The notes under the pieces are model-generated. The model did no database searches, was not told the DNA's origin, and worked only from the letters and a program-made list of their open reading frames with translations. A program made the translations under genes and the position numbers. Positions 6,578 to 13,720 of a stretch of 16,091 bases of DNA are shown here, piece by piece. This DNA is from Candidatus Neomicrothrix sp. UBA6944. Its GTDB lineage: Bacteria; Actinomycetota; Acidimicrobiia; Acidimicrobiales; Poriferisodalaceae. The DNA lies in contig DJZU01000069.1 in NCBI GenBank assembly GCA_002448715.1, positions 1 to 16,091 of the forward strand, in the 5' to 3' direction. Numbering within the stretch: the stretch's first letter is position 1; every line of letters begins with the position of its first letter.

Positions 6578-7495
6578 CTAAGTAAGTAGCCCTCCGTCAT
6601 GCGGCTGGCCATCCATACCGGAGTTAAGTTGCGCTTCTGATACCAGACGTCGCGCTACTTCAGCTATTTCGGTGGGGTCGTCTACAGCATCGGTGGTGGG
6701 CCCACGATGCCACCCGTTGGCGACGGCCAACTGCCGACCCGATGCTTCGAAAACTCGGCCCGTAATGTCCGACGACTCCGCGCTTTGTAGCCATGTAACT
6801 ATTGGAGCTATGTATCTGGGATGCATCAGAGCTTTATCCTCTTCAGATGCTTCACCCATGCCTAGGTCTTCTGTCATTCGGGTCAAGGCTCCAGGAGCGA
6901 CAGCGTTTACGCGCACGCCGTAGCGCTGCATTTCACGAGCAGCGATGATTGTGAATGCGGCAATACCCATTTTGGCGGCGCCGTAATTTGTCTGGCCAGG
7001 ATTGCCATAGATGCCCGAGACAGAAGTTGTGTTGACAATTGAGGCGTTGACTTCTTCCCCAGCTTTTGCCTTATCGCGCCAATATGCAGCAGCCCAGCGC
7101 GCGGGAGCGAAAGTGCCCTTCAGGTGAACCTGAATTACGGCATCCCATTCAGCTTCGGTCATGTTGACCAACATTCGATCTCGAAGGATGCCGGCGTTGC
7201 TTACGATGCCTGTCAGGTCTCCGAAGGTCTCGATGGCTTGATTCACCATGGCCTGAGCACCTTCCCAGTCCGACACGTCGTCTCCGTTTGCTACTGCTTC
7301 GCCTCCCATAGCTATTATTTCCGCTACAACTTCGTCAGCTGGACCTAGATCGGAACCAGTTCCGTCTCGGGCGCCGCCCAAGTCATTTACGACGACCTTT
7401 GCACCGTGTTCTGCGAGCATGAGGCAGTGCTCGCGGCCTATGCCCCGGGCACCGCCTGTAACGATCACTACCCTGCCTTCACACAGCTTGCTCAT
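6578..7495 (-). CDS. short-chain dehydrogenase, MFE-2-type (R)-3-hydroxyacyl-CoA dehydrogenase
   Basis: Codes for 305 residues, longer than a plain FabG (about 250) and typical of the dehydrogenase domain of multifunctional enzyme 2. The NAD-binding TGGARGIG is at 13-20, followed by VVVNDLGG at 34-41 and NAG at 100-102. The catalytic triad is S158, Y171 and K175. The ND in VVVNDLGG favours NAD over NADP. It resembles mycobacterial sterol side-chain dehydrogenases of the ChsB1 kind. It probably oxidises the (R)-3-hydroxyacyl-CoA made by the hydratase encoded 40 bp downstream. The start ATG has AAGGGG about 8 nt upstream. This is the first gene of the pair, and the 153-bp gap upstream is divergent with the VanW gene. 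Confidence 0.88.
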   Translation of the reverse strand: MSKLCEGRVVIVTGGARGIGREHCLMLAEHGAKVVVNDLGGARDGTGSDLGPADEVVAEIIAMGGEAVANGDDVSDWEGAQAMVNQAIETFGDLTGIVSNAGILRDRMLVNMTEAEWDAVIQVHLKGTFAPARWAAAYWRDKAKAGEEVNASIVNTTSVSGIYGNPGQTNYGAAKMGIAAFTIIAAREMQRYGVRVNAVAPGALTRMTEDLGMGEASEEDKALMHPRYIAPIVTWLQSAESSDITGRVFEASGRQLAVANGWHRGPTTDAVDDPTEIAEVARRLVSEAQLNSGMDGQPHDGGLLT

Positions 7496-7582
7496 CTTCT
7501 GACCCCTTCGTCGGTCCTTTAACTTTGGATCGGTCTAGTTTCACGAATTGCCGCCGTAATCCCTAGAGGACTTCACGACGTC

Positions 7583-7595
7583 AGGCATCTTGCCT
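7583..7595. repeat. short inverted repeat in the SDR/VanW divergent region
   Basis: AGGCA-TCT-TGCCT, a 5-bp stem, lies about 55 bp before the VanW start and 90 bp from the dehydrogenase start. It may be an operator half or a chance repeat. Apart from the CACTAT hexamer listed separately, I see no clear promoter in this gap. Confidence 0.15.
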
Positions 7596-7634
7596 AGCAC
7601 AATCAGCAGAAACATTCCGACAAGTTGCCGCGCA

Positions 7635-7640
7635 CACTAT
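7635..7640 (+). promoter_or_regulatory. possible -10 element for a leaderless VanW transcript
   Basis: CACTAT lies 8 nt before ATG 7649 and keeps the conserved A at position 2 and T at position 6. No -35 is visible. It lies inside the longer TTG-initiated frame and so argues for ATG 7649. Confidence 0.22.
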
Positions 7641-7648
7641 TGGGCCAT

Positions 7649-9439
7649 ATGGCCCTAGCATCCAGTTACGTGCCTGAGCTTTTCCGTCTCCCGCGTTGGG
7701 CTCTGATGCTCGGATTGCCGTTTTTTTTAGTTGCGCTCGTTGTTGGAGCGTGGGTAATTGATACAGCGGTGCATCGAGATCGGGTGGTGCGGAACGTAAA
7801 AGTTGCGGGCGAGACCGTTGGTGGGCTCACTGACGTCGCTTTGCGAGCTCGGGTGCAAGCAATTGCTGACCGTGTCGCTGACACGCAAATTGTCATTCAA
7901 ACCGAGCTAGGCGACGCGACTTGGGCAGCTAGCGATCTTGGGGTATCTCTTAACGTTCTCACCACATTTGAGTCCGTCATGAATACTCGTCGTGAGGGAC
8001 TAATCAATCGGCCACTAAATTGGCTCTCTTCACTTGCTTCAACTACCTCAGCAAAGATCAACGTCGAAATTGATTTGCCTACTCTTGAGCAAGCTCTTTA
8101 TGCAAACGATCGATTTAAGCGATCGCCCGTGGAGCCGTCAACCCGCGTTGCTCTCGACCAAGTTCAGCTAGTGCCCGGTGTTCCGGGAAAGCTAATTGAT
8201 GTCAGAGATGCCGCTGAGGCCATCACCCAAGTCATAGAAGAGGGTGGTACTCCAAGCGTGCAAATTGGCACAGTGGAAGTCGCGACCAGGTTCTCAGACA
8301 ACGCTGTGACCGAACTCATAGCTCAAGCAAACCGGGCCGTGCAGACTCCGCTTCAGTTACGACTCAACGACTACGAAACGGTTGTGGCGCCTCGAGTCAT
8401 AGCGGGATGGTTCGTCCTTGATCTCGAGAGATCCGTTCCGACGCTGGATGTTGATCCCGCACTCATTCTCTCATCTCTAGAAGAATTGTTAATGCCAGGT
8501 AACACGGGTGCTGGACAAGCTGAATTCGATGTACGCAACAACGTGGTCAGAATTATTTCATCTGACGGAGGAACTGCTTGCTGTGATGTGGTCGCTGTCG
8601 AAATCGTTACCGCGGCTTTAGAAGCGGGACATGGGGATCAAATTCATGTGCTTCCCAACCGACCCGCTGCGCCGAGAGAGGCCGTCAACCGGCTTGAGGA
8701 ACTCGGGGTGATAGAGAAGGTTTCGTCTTTCACCACTAAATACGCCTGTTGCGTTGGGCGCGTAACCAACATCCAAAAATTCGCCGAAATCATGAACGGT
8801 CGATGGATTAAGCCTGATGGGCTGCTATCACTCAACGAAACGGTGGGGCGACGCACGGAAGAAAGCGGGTTTGTACCTGGGGGTTTTATCTCTAAGGGCC
8901 ACCTCGTAGAAGACATCGGCGGTGGCGTTTCCCAATACGCTACGACCATTTTCAACGCCGCTGTACGAGCTGGCCTCAACTTTGATTACTACCAGGCGCA
9001 TTCGATCTATTTCGACAGATACCCATACGGTCTAGAGGCGACTATCTCTTACCCGAAACCTGATTTAGTGATCACCAATCCGACCCCATTTGGGGTTCTT
9101 ATCTGGAACAGTTGGACCGACGAGTCAATTACCGTTGATATCTATTCGACTTCCAACGTCCATGTGACACTTGAAGAACCAACAGAGACGCCCATAGAGC
9201 AGTGCACGCGGGTCAAAACTAAACGACTTCGAGTTTGGCAAGACGGTTCCGAGGAAGCTGACTACTTTTTCGCTACCTACAGACCTGAAGAGGGTCTCAA
9301 CTGCGACGGAACTCCCTCCGACCCAGACCAAACCACGACAACCACCATCGCCTTGGAACCCGAACAGAGCGATGGCGCTCAAGATGAAGTACCGGCAAAC
9401 AGTGTCCCAGTAACAACAACCACTCTTAATTCAGAGTGA
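7649..9439 (+). CDS. VanW family membrane-anchored envelope protein
   Basis: Codes for 596 residues from ATG 7649; an upstream TTG at 7625 is less likely. Residues about 17-38 form one membrane segment with no signal cleavage site, so the rest should lie outside the membrane. Residues about 45-270 resemble the repeated domain often found before VanW (putative peptidoglycan-binding type). The VanW domain spans about 355-490, with FTTKY, SLNETVGRRT at 394-403, EDIGGGVSQYATTIFNA at 421-437 and PYGLEATI. VanW proteins accompany some vancomycin-resistance loci but their biochemical role is unsettled; envelope function is inferred. Two adjacent-cysteine pairs (311-312 and 367-368) plus C519 and C552 may form disulfides outside the membrane. 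The last 40 residues are Thr/Pro/acid-rich and low in complexity. Confidence 0.85.
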   Translation: MALASSYVPELFRLPRWALMLGLPFFLVALVVGAWVIDTAVHRDRVVRNVKVAGETVGGLTDVALRARVQAIADRVADTQIVIQTELGDATWAASDLGVSLNVLTTFESVMNTRREGLINRPLNWLSSLASTTSAKINVEIDLPTLEQALYANDRFKRSPVEPSTRVALDQVQLVPGVPGKLIDVRDAAEAITQVIEEGGTPSVQIGTVEVATRFSDNAVTELIAQANRAVQTPLQLRLNDYETVVAPRVIAGWFVLDLERSVPTLDVDPALILSSLEELLMPGNTGAGQAEFDVRNNVVRIISSDGGTACCDVVAVEIVTAALEAGHGDQIHVLPNRPAAPREAVNRLEELGVIEKVSSFTTKYACCVGRVTNIQKFAEIMNGRWIKPDGLLSLNETVGRRTEESGFVPGGFISKGHLVEDIGGGVSQYATTIFNAAVRAGLNFDYYQAHSIYFDRYPYGLEATISYPKPDLVITNPTPFGVLIWNSWTDESITVDIYSTSNVHVTLEEPTETPIEQCTRVKTKRLRVWQDGSEEADYFFATYRPEEGLNCDGTPSDPDQTTTTTIALEPEQSDGAQDEVPANSVPVTTTTLNSE

Positions 9440-9462
9440 AGCGCCAGCCAAGCACAAATCGG

Positions 9463-9468
9463 TAGCCT
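9463..9468 (+). promoter_or_regulatory. possible -10 element at the flavoprotein start
   Basis: TAGCCT lies 7 nt before GTG 9476, and only 1 nt before ATG 9470. If this is the promoter, the transcript would be leaderless from GTG 9476 and the protein two residues shorter. No -35 is recognisable. Confidence 0.33.
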
Positions 9469-9469
9469 G

Positions 9470-10678
9470 ATGCGGGTGCTTCAATGTGATGTTTTGATCG
9501 TGGGAACCGGCCCGGCGGGCTGCGCCGCGGCTATCACCGCCAGGCGACTCGGTCTCAAGGTAATCGCCATAGATAGGGCTACCTTCCCTCGTGATAAATG
9601 TTGCGGCGACGGTCTTACTACTTTGGCGTTACGCGAACTTGAATCCTTGGGCCTAACGCCATCTGCCAGCAGCTGGCTGACCATCAACGATGCATACATT
9701 CGATCGCCATCGGGCAGAGAACTTCATCTACCGCTCCCCCGAGACCGCGGACAGTACGCCGCCATAGTGAAGAGGATTGAGCTTGACGCCGACTTAGTGG
9801 ACCTAATGCGTGACGAGGGTGCAGATGTTCATCAAGGCTGCGCATTCACCACGATCGAATTGAATGCTCAGGGGGTTCAAGTTTTGCTCGACGACGGTCA
9901 GAGCATTCTCGCGAGAAACGTTATCGCAGCTGACGGGATGTGGTCACCAGTGAGAAAAGCCCTGGGGTGTGGTCCTGTGGGTTACCGAGGCGACTGGCAC
10001 GGCTTCAGGCAGTACGTGAAAGCTGAAGGTCCTCAAAGTCGAAATTTGTGGGTATGGTTCGACAAGGATCTCCTTCCTGGTTACGCCTGGTCATTCCCTT
10101 TAGCCGATGGTCAAGTGAACTTGGGGTTTGGAGTGGTGAGAGGAAGTCGTCTCAACGGCAAGAAGCTTGCTTCGGTGTGGGCGGGGCTCTTAGATAGACC
10201 TGCGATTAAGCAAGCTCTTGGCCATGCAACCCCTCAGGATTCGCGCACTGCCTGGCCAATCCCAGCTCAACTACCTAACGCTCAGCTGGCTAAGGGTCCG
10301 GTCTTATTCGTCGGAGACGCCGCAACTGCTACCGACCCCCTAACTGGCGAAGGCATTGGACAGGCACTGGAAACCGGAAGATTGGCTGCCGAAGCGGTCG
10401 CTCGAGAAGCAACCCCCGAACTGGCCGCGAATAGTTATGAAAGTTCCGCTCGAGCTGCTCTCCAACTCGATCATCGTCTATCTAAACGCCTTAGCAATGT
10501 TCTCGCTAGCCCCCGATTGGCCGAATTGGCACTTCTAGCCGTAGGCACCAATGAATGGACTCGCAGGCAATTTGCTCGTTGGATGTTTGAGGACTATCCA
10601 AGAGCTTCTCTGTTCGACCCTAGAAGGTGGCGACGAGGCTTATTTAACCGCGATGGCGCCTGGGCCGAATCCAACTAA
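9470..10678 (+). CDS. FAD-dependent geranylgeranyl reductase family oxidoreductase (menaquinone reductase MenJ-like)
   Basis: Codes for 402 residues from ATG 9470, or 400 from GTG 9476. The Rossmann FAD motif VGTGPAGCAAA is at 11-21, with an acidic-Arg pair D35-R36, the family motif RDKCCGDGLTT at 41-51, and the second FAD motif GDAATATDPLTGEG at 282-295. YAWSFPL near 205-211 is also typical of the family. Members saturate isoprenoid double bonds using FADH2; mycobacterial MenJ acts on the beta-isoprene unit of menaquinone. The overall match is closest to that type, but geranylgeranyl lipids or other polyprenyls are possible, and no men gene is in the window. It follows the VanW gene by 30 bp and precedes coaA. 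Confidence 0.85.
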   Translation: MRVLQCDVLIVGTGPAGCAAAITARRLGLKVIAIDRATFPRDKCCGDGLTTLALRELESLGLTPSASSWLTINDAYIRSPSGRELHLPLPRDRGQYAAIVKRIELDADLVDLMRDEGADVHQGCAFTTIELNAQGVQVLLDDGQSILARNVIAADGMWSPVRKALGCGPVGYRGDWHGFRQYVKAEGPQSRNLWVWFDKDLLPGYAWSFPLADGQVNLGFGVVRGSRLNGKKLASVWAGLLDRPAIKQALGHATPQDSRTAWPIPAQLPNAQLAKGPVLFVGDAATATDPLTGEGIGQALETGRLAAEAVAREATPELAANSYESSARAALQLDHRLSKRLSNVLASPRLAELALLAVGTNEWTRRQFARWMFEDYPRASLFDPRRWRRGLFNRDGAWAESN

Positions 10679-10690
10679 ACGTGTGACCAG

Positions 10691-10719
10691 TTGCACAGTG
10701 GAGTCTGAAGAGACAGTCT
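10691..10719 (+). promoter_or_regulatory. candidate promoter for coaA (TTGCAC-N17-CAGTCT)
   Basis: TTGCAC at 10691-10696 and CAGTCT at 10714-10719 are separated by the ideal 17 bp. The -10 has A2 and T6 but is otherwise weak. GTG 10726 starts 6 nt after the -10, so the transcript would be leaderless from that codon. Confidence 0.38.
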
Positions 10720-10725
10720 TTGGGG

Positions 10726-11658
10726 GTGTCGGAAGCTAACCAGTCGAGCGAACATCTCAGCTTCACCAGGTCTGAATGGGCCGCTCTTCGCGATGCGACG
10801 CCCTTGACTCTTACCGAAGATGAACTCAGCGACCTCGCTGGTCGCGTCGAACCAATCACTCTGGCCGGTGTCCGGGACATATATCTTCCACTTTCGCGAC
10901 TTCTAAACCTTCGGGTCGAGGCTCAACTTCAACTTCAAAGCACCACCTCAGACTTCTTCGGAAGAAACGCTTCTTCAAGACCGTTCTTGATCGGTGTCGC
11001 AGGCAGCGTCTCGGCAGGTAAGAGCACCACCGCCAGAATTCTTCAAGCGATGCTTGCGACATGGCCGCAACACCCGAGAGTCGATTTGATTACCACTGAC
11101 GGCTTTTTGCAGCCCAACGCCGAGCTCGAGGAACGAGGTTTGCTAGGTCGAAAAGGATTCCCTGAGTCTTATCGTCAGGGAGCTTTGGTGGATTTTCTTC
11201 GAGAAGTAGTTGACGGAACGCCCCAAGTCTCAGCCCCCATCTATTCACATGTCACCTATGACATCACCGATGAAGTTCAGCTAGTTGAGCAGCCTGACAT
11301 TTTGATTGTCGAAGGCTTGAATGTTTTGCAAACAGGATCTCCTTCAAATACGCCTTTCGTTTCCGACTATTTTGATTTCACTATCTACGTGGATGCAGAT
11401 ACTGAAGATCTGGAATCTTGGTACGTCGAACGCTTTCAGCAACTTCGCTCCACAGCCTTTCGAGAGCAAAGCGCTTACTTCAGTCAGTTCGCTCACTTAC
11501 CCGTGGACGCCGCTGAGGCTGTAGCGCGAACAATTTGGCGTTCTATAAATCTTGTTAACCTCCAAGAGAACATCTTGCCGACTCGAGCCCGAGCGGACCT
11601 AGTCCTAAGAAAAGCCGCTAACCACGAAATCCAGTCAGTTCAACTGCGACGGACCTGA
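10726..11658 (+). CDS. coaA: type I pantothenate kinase
   Basis: Codes for 310 residues and aligns along its whole length with E. coli CoaA (316). It phosphorylates pantothenate with ATP, the first and usually rate-limiting step of CoA synthesis, in the cytoplasm. FTRSEWAALRD is near 13-23 and IYLPLSRLLN at 52-61. The Walker A GVAGSVSAGKST at 90-101 contains catalytic K99. It continues with LITTDGF, GFPESYR, APIYSHVTYD, DILIVEGLNVLQ, IYVDADTEDLESWYVERF and the C-terminal ENILPTRARADL. CoA feedback inhibition is known for this type and expected here. The start GTG 10726 fits the promoter spacing; TTG 10720 would add two residues. It supplies the cofactor used by the acyl-CoA enzymes nearby. 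Confidence 0.95.
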   Translation: MSEANQSSEHLSFTRSEWAALRDATPLTLTEDELSDLAGRVEPITLAGVRDIYLPLSRLLNLRVEAQLQLQSTTSDFFGRNASSRPFLIGVAGSVSAGKSTTARILQAMLATWPQHPRVDLITTDGFLQPNAELEERGLLGRKGFPESYRQGALVDFLREVVDGTPQVSAPIYSHVTYDITDEVQLVEQPDILIVEGLNVLQTGSPSNTPFVSDYFDFTIYVDADTEDLESWYVERFQQLRSTAFREQSAYFSQFAHLPVDAAEAVARTIWRSINLVNLQENILPTRARADLVLRKAANHEIQSVQLRRT

Positions 11659-11703
11659 TTAGCGCTAGCGAGATCAAAAATCGCTCGACCTCCCTGACTC
11701 CAC

Positions 11704-11709
11704 TACTCT
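11704..11709 (+). promoter_or_regulatory. possible -10 element for a leaderless HIT-gene transcript
   Basis: TACTCT lies 8 nt before GTG 11718, which has no Shine-Dalgarno. The 59-bp gap after coaA also holds AGCGA...TCGCT (a 5-bp inverted repeat around 11669-11685), too weak to call a terminator. Confidence 0.35.
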
Positions 11710-11717
11710 CCCCGATC

Positions 11718-12152
11718 GTGCACTGCCTATTTTGTTCCATCGCTGACGGTAGCTCAGCTTCGAACACAATCTACGAAGACGAACATTGTCTTGCCTTTAT
11801 GGACATTCTGCCGATGACCCCGGGCCACTGTTTAGTCATACCGAAGCGTCACGTAAGGGACATATTTGAACTTGACGACGACACCGCTGCTCATGTCTTG
11901 GTCGCTTGCCGATCCGTGGCCCACATCATCCGCAACCGCCTTGAGCCATTAGGCATCAATCTCATTAACAACAACGGACCAGCGGCTGATCAGTCGCAAT
12001 TCCACTTCCACATACATCTTGTTCCTAGGTACGGGCGCGACCGTCTGCTGCATCCTTGGGAACGTTCGTACGGCAACCCAGATCAAATTCGTTCTATAGC
12101 CGAAATTCTTCGGGGTGAACGAGAACTTCCGAAGCCCGAAGAGGACAGATAA
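11718..12152 (+). CDS. HIT family protein (HINT-like nucleotide hydrolase/transferase)
   Basis: Codes for 144 residues. The histidine triad HFHIH at 96-100 (H96, H98, H100) ends in LVPR, and N86/G87 upstream belong to the same pocket. The N-terminal CLFC (C3, C6) with histidines forms the zinc site common in bacterial HIT proteins. LPMTPGHCLVIPKRH at 31-45 is the usual linker motif. These proteins hydrolyse nucleoside phosphoramidates, AMP-lysine or dinucleoside polyphosphates; the physiological substrate here is unknown. The 26-bp gap to the crotonase gene suggests possible co-transcription. Confidence 0.9.
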   Translation: MHCLFCSIADGSSASNTIYEDEHCLAFMDILPMTPGHCLVIPKRHVRDIFELDDDTAAHVLVACRSVAHIIRNRLEPLGINLINNNGPAADQSQFHFHIHLVPRYGRDRLLHPWERSYGNPDQIRSIAEILRGERELPKPEEDR

Positions 12153-12165
12153 AGCTTCTTGGAGC

Positions 12166-12171
12166 TAGGTT
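12166..12171 (+). promoter_or_regulatory. possible -10 element for a leaderless crotonase transcript
   Basis: TAGGTT lies 7 nt before ATG 12179. AGGACA at 12142-12147, 18 bp upstream, matches the GACA of the -35 consensus. It lies partly within the end of the HIT gene. GGAG at 12161 lies about 14 nt from the ATG, too far for a usual ribosome binding site. Confidence 0.35.
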
Positions 12172-12178
12172 CACGAGT

Positions 12179-12976
12179 ATGACGCAACGTTACGCAGACT
12201 TTTCTGCACTCTCCATAACTGGCCCCGACCAAAACGGCATCTTGGATATCTGCATCGACACGCCAGGCAAATTAAACGCGGTCGATGAAGCTAAGCACCT
12301 CGCCCTTGCAGACGTATGGAAGGCAGTTGATGGTGACCCCGACACTCGCGTTGTCGTCATCCACGGCGCGAACGGGACTTTCTCAGCCGGCGGCGACATG
12401 GCCATGATCGAGAAAATTATGGACGACTTCGAATATCGATCTAATTCTCTTCGCGAAGCTCGCGACATTGTCTACAACATGATCAACTGCTCCAAGATCA
12501 TTATCTCAGCGATAGAGGGAGTCGCTGTGGGAGCAGGACTCGCAGCCGCGTTCATGGCCGATATTTCAGTTGTCGGCAAGAACGCTCGAATTTTGGACGG
12601 TCATACAAAACTTGGAGTCGCGGCAGGTGATCACGCCGCCATTATTTGGCCTCTCTTATGCGGTATGGCAAAAGCAAAGTATTACTTGTTGACCTGCGAT
12701 TCCATGTCTGGCGAGGAAGCTGAGGCTATGGGTTTGGCGAGTGTCTGTGTCGACGATGCAGAAGTCCTCAACGAGGCCTACGCCATCGCTACAAAGTTAG
12801 CCAGTGGCAGCCAGTCCGCTATTCGATGGACAAAGTACAGCTTGAACAACTGGCTTCGATCCGCCGGACCAGCTTTCGACACTTCGGTCGCGTTGGAAAT
12901 GTTGGGCTTTACCGGTCCTGACGTGCGGGAAGGTCACGCGGCAATAATGGAGAAGAGGAAGCCCAACTTCGGTTAA
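12179..12976 (+). CDS. enoyl-CoA hydratase/isomerase (crotonase) family protein
   Basis: Codes for 265 residues, the usual length. The oxyanion-hole segment FSAGGDM is at 68-74 and the second half EGVAVGAGLAAAFMADISV at 113-131. Crotonases bind acyl-CoA and stabilise an enolate; members are hydratases, isomerases, hydrolases or dehalogenases. The stretch GHTKLGVAAGDHAAIIW (141-157) covers the two positions that hold glutamates in classical hydratases, and I see no glutamate at either, so simple enoyl-CoA hydration is doubtful. D151 might act instead. The GMAKAKYYLLT segment (162-172) is typical of a subgroup common in Actinobacteria. Substrate unknown. The gene ends 6 bp from the convergent HAD gene. 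Confidence 0.85.
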   Translation: MTQRYADFSALSITGPDQNGILDICIDTPGKLNAVDEAKHLALADVWKAVDGDPDTRVVVIHGANGTFSAGGDMAMIEKIMDDFEYRSNSLREARDIVYNMINCSKIIISAIEGVAVGAGLAAAFMADISVVGKNARILDGHTKLGVAAGDHAAIIWPLLCGMAKAKYYLLTCDSMSGEEAEAMGLASVCVDDAEVLNEAYAIATKLASGSQSAIRWTKYSLNNWLRSAGPAFDTSVALEMLGFTGPDVREGHAAIMEKRKPNFG

Positions 12977-12982
12977 GCGGAG

Positions 12983-13639
12983 TCACATCGCAAGGTCTTT
13001 CAGGAGGACCTCAAGTTTTTGCAGAGCGGCAACTGGTTGCTTTACTTCAACAACATTCAGGCCACAGGCACGGGCTGCGTCCAGATTCACTCGGTTGTCA
13101 TCTAGAAACACAACATTCTCAGCTCGGACACCTAGTTGTTGTATCGCGTGTAAATAGATTCGGTGCTCTGGCTTACGCATTCCCACGAATGCGGAGTTGA
13201 TTACGACATCGAAAAGCACATCCATAGCTAAGCCCTCGCTCACAATGGGCCAAGCTTCAGCGATGTTGTTCGTCAAAAGCCCAGTTAGGAAGCCTCGATC
13301 CTTTAGCTGAGAGATCCGCTCCACTACCTCAGGTATCACTGTCAAATGGCGAAATAGAAAATGAGCACTGGTGGGGTCCCAGATAGTTTCGGCCCCAGGA
13401 AGATCTTCGCGAGACCAGGAAAGGTAAGCATCCAGACTCAGTTCTCCCCTTTCAAGGCGGGCAAATTGTGAATCTGGGTCATCATCTCTGTATGCGTCGC
13501 GGCGCTGTCGAATCTTCCCCTGGTCTACATCAACTTCCCGGTAAAGTTTTTCAACGATTGGTCCCGGCGGCACTGTTATGACCCCTCCCCAATCAAAAAG
13601 AACGGCATCAACTTTAGATTCGTTCGATGTGACGGTCAC
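12983..13639 (-). CDS. HAD superfamily hydrolase (subfamily IA)
   Basis: Codes for 218 residues. Motif I is LFDWGGVI with nucleophile D16; the usual general-acid aspartate two residues on is G18, as in the DxGG/N branch of the family that includes YihX and epoxide-hydrolase-like phosphatases. Motif II is LLTNN, motif III is the K of MRKPEHRIY, and motif IV is VFLDDNRVNLDAA. A helical cap follows motif I (about residues 30-90). It is likely a small-molecule phosphatase of unknown substrate. The start is GTG 13639, with GGAGG 11 nt upstream, rather far for efficient initiation. It lies 81 bp downstream of the VWA gene on the same strand, with a hairpin between them. Confidence 0.85.
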   Translation of the reverse strand: MTVTSNESKVDAVLFDWGGVITVPPGPIVEKLYREVDVDQGKIRQRRDAYRDDDPDSQFARLERGELSLDAYLSWSREDLPGAETIWDPTSAHFLFRHLTVIPEVVERISQLKDRGFLTGLLTNNIAEAWPIVSEGLAMDVLFDVVINSAFVGMRKPEHRIYLHAIQQLGVRAENVVFLDDNRVNLDAARACGLNVVEVKQPVAALQKLEVLLKDLAM

Positions 13640-13671
13640 TCGCGTTCCAACCTCCGAGCAGATGTAAGGTC

Positions 13672-13697
13672 TCCGGCTAGAGCAATGATTAGCCGAA
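13672..13697 (-). promoter_or_regulatory. intercistronic hairpin between the VWA and HAD genes
   Basis: As minus-strand RNA, TTCGGCTA (13697-13690) pairs with TAGCCGGA (13679-13672), 8 bp including one U.G, around a 10-nt loop. No U-run follows, so it is more likely a processing, stabilising or attenuating element than a terminator. It lies about 33 nt before the HAD start. Confidence 0.35.
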
Positions 13698-13720
13698 AAG
13701 ATGTGCCACCAAGTCTCTCG

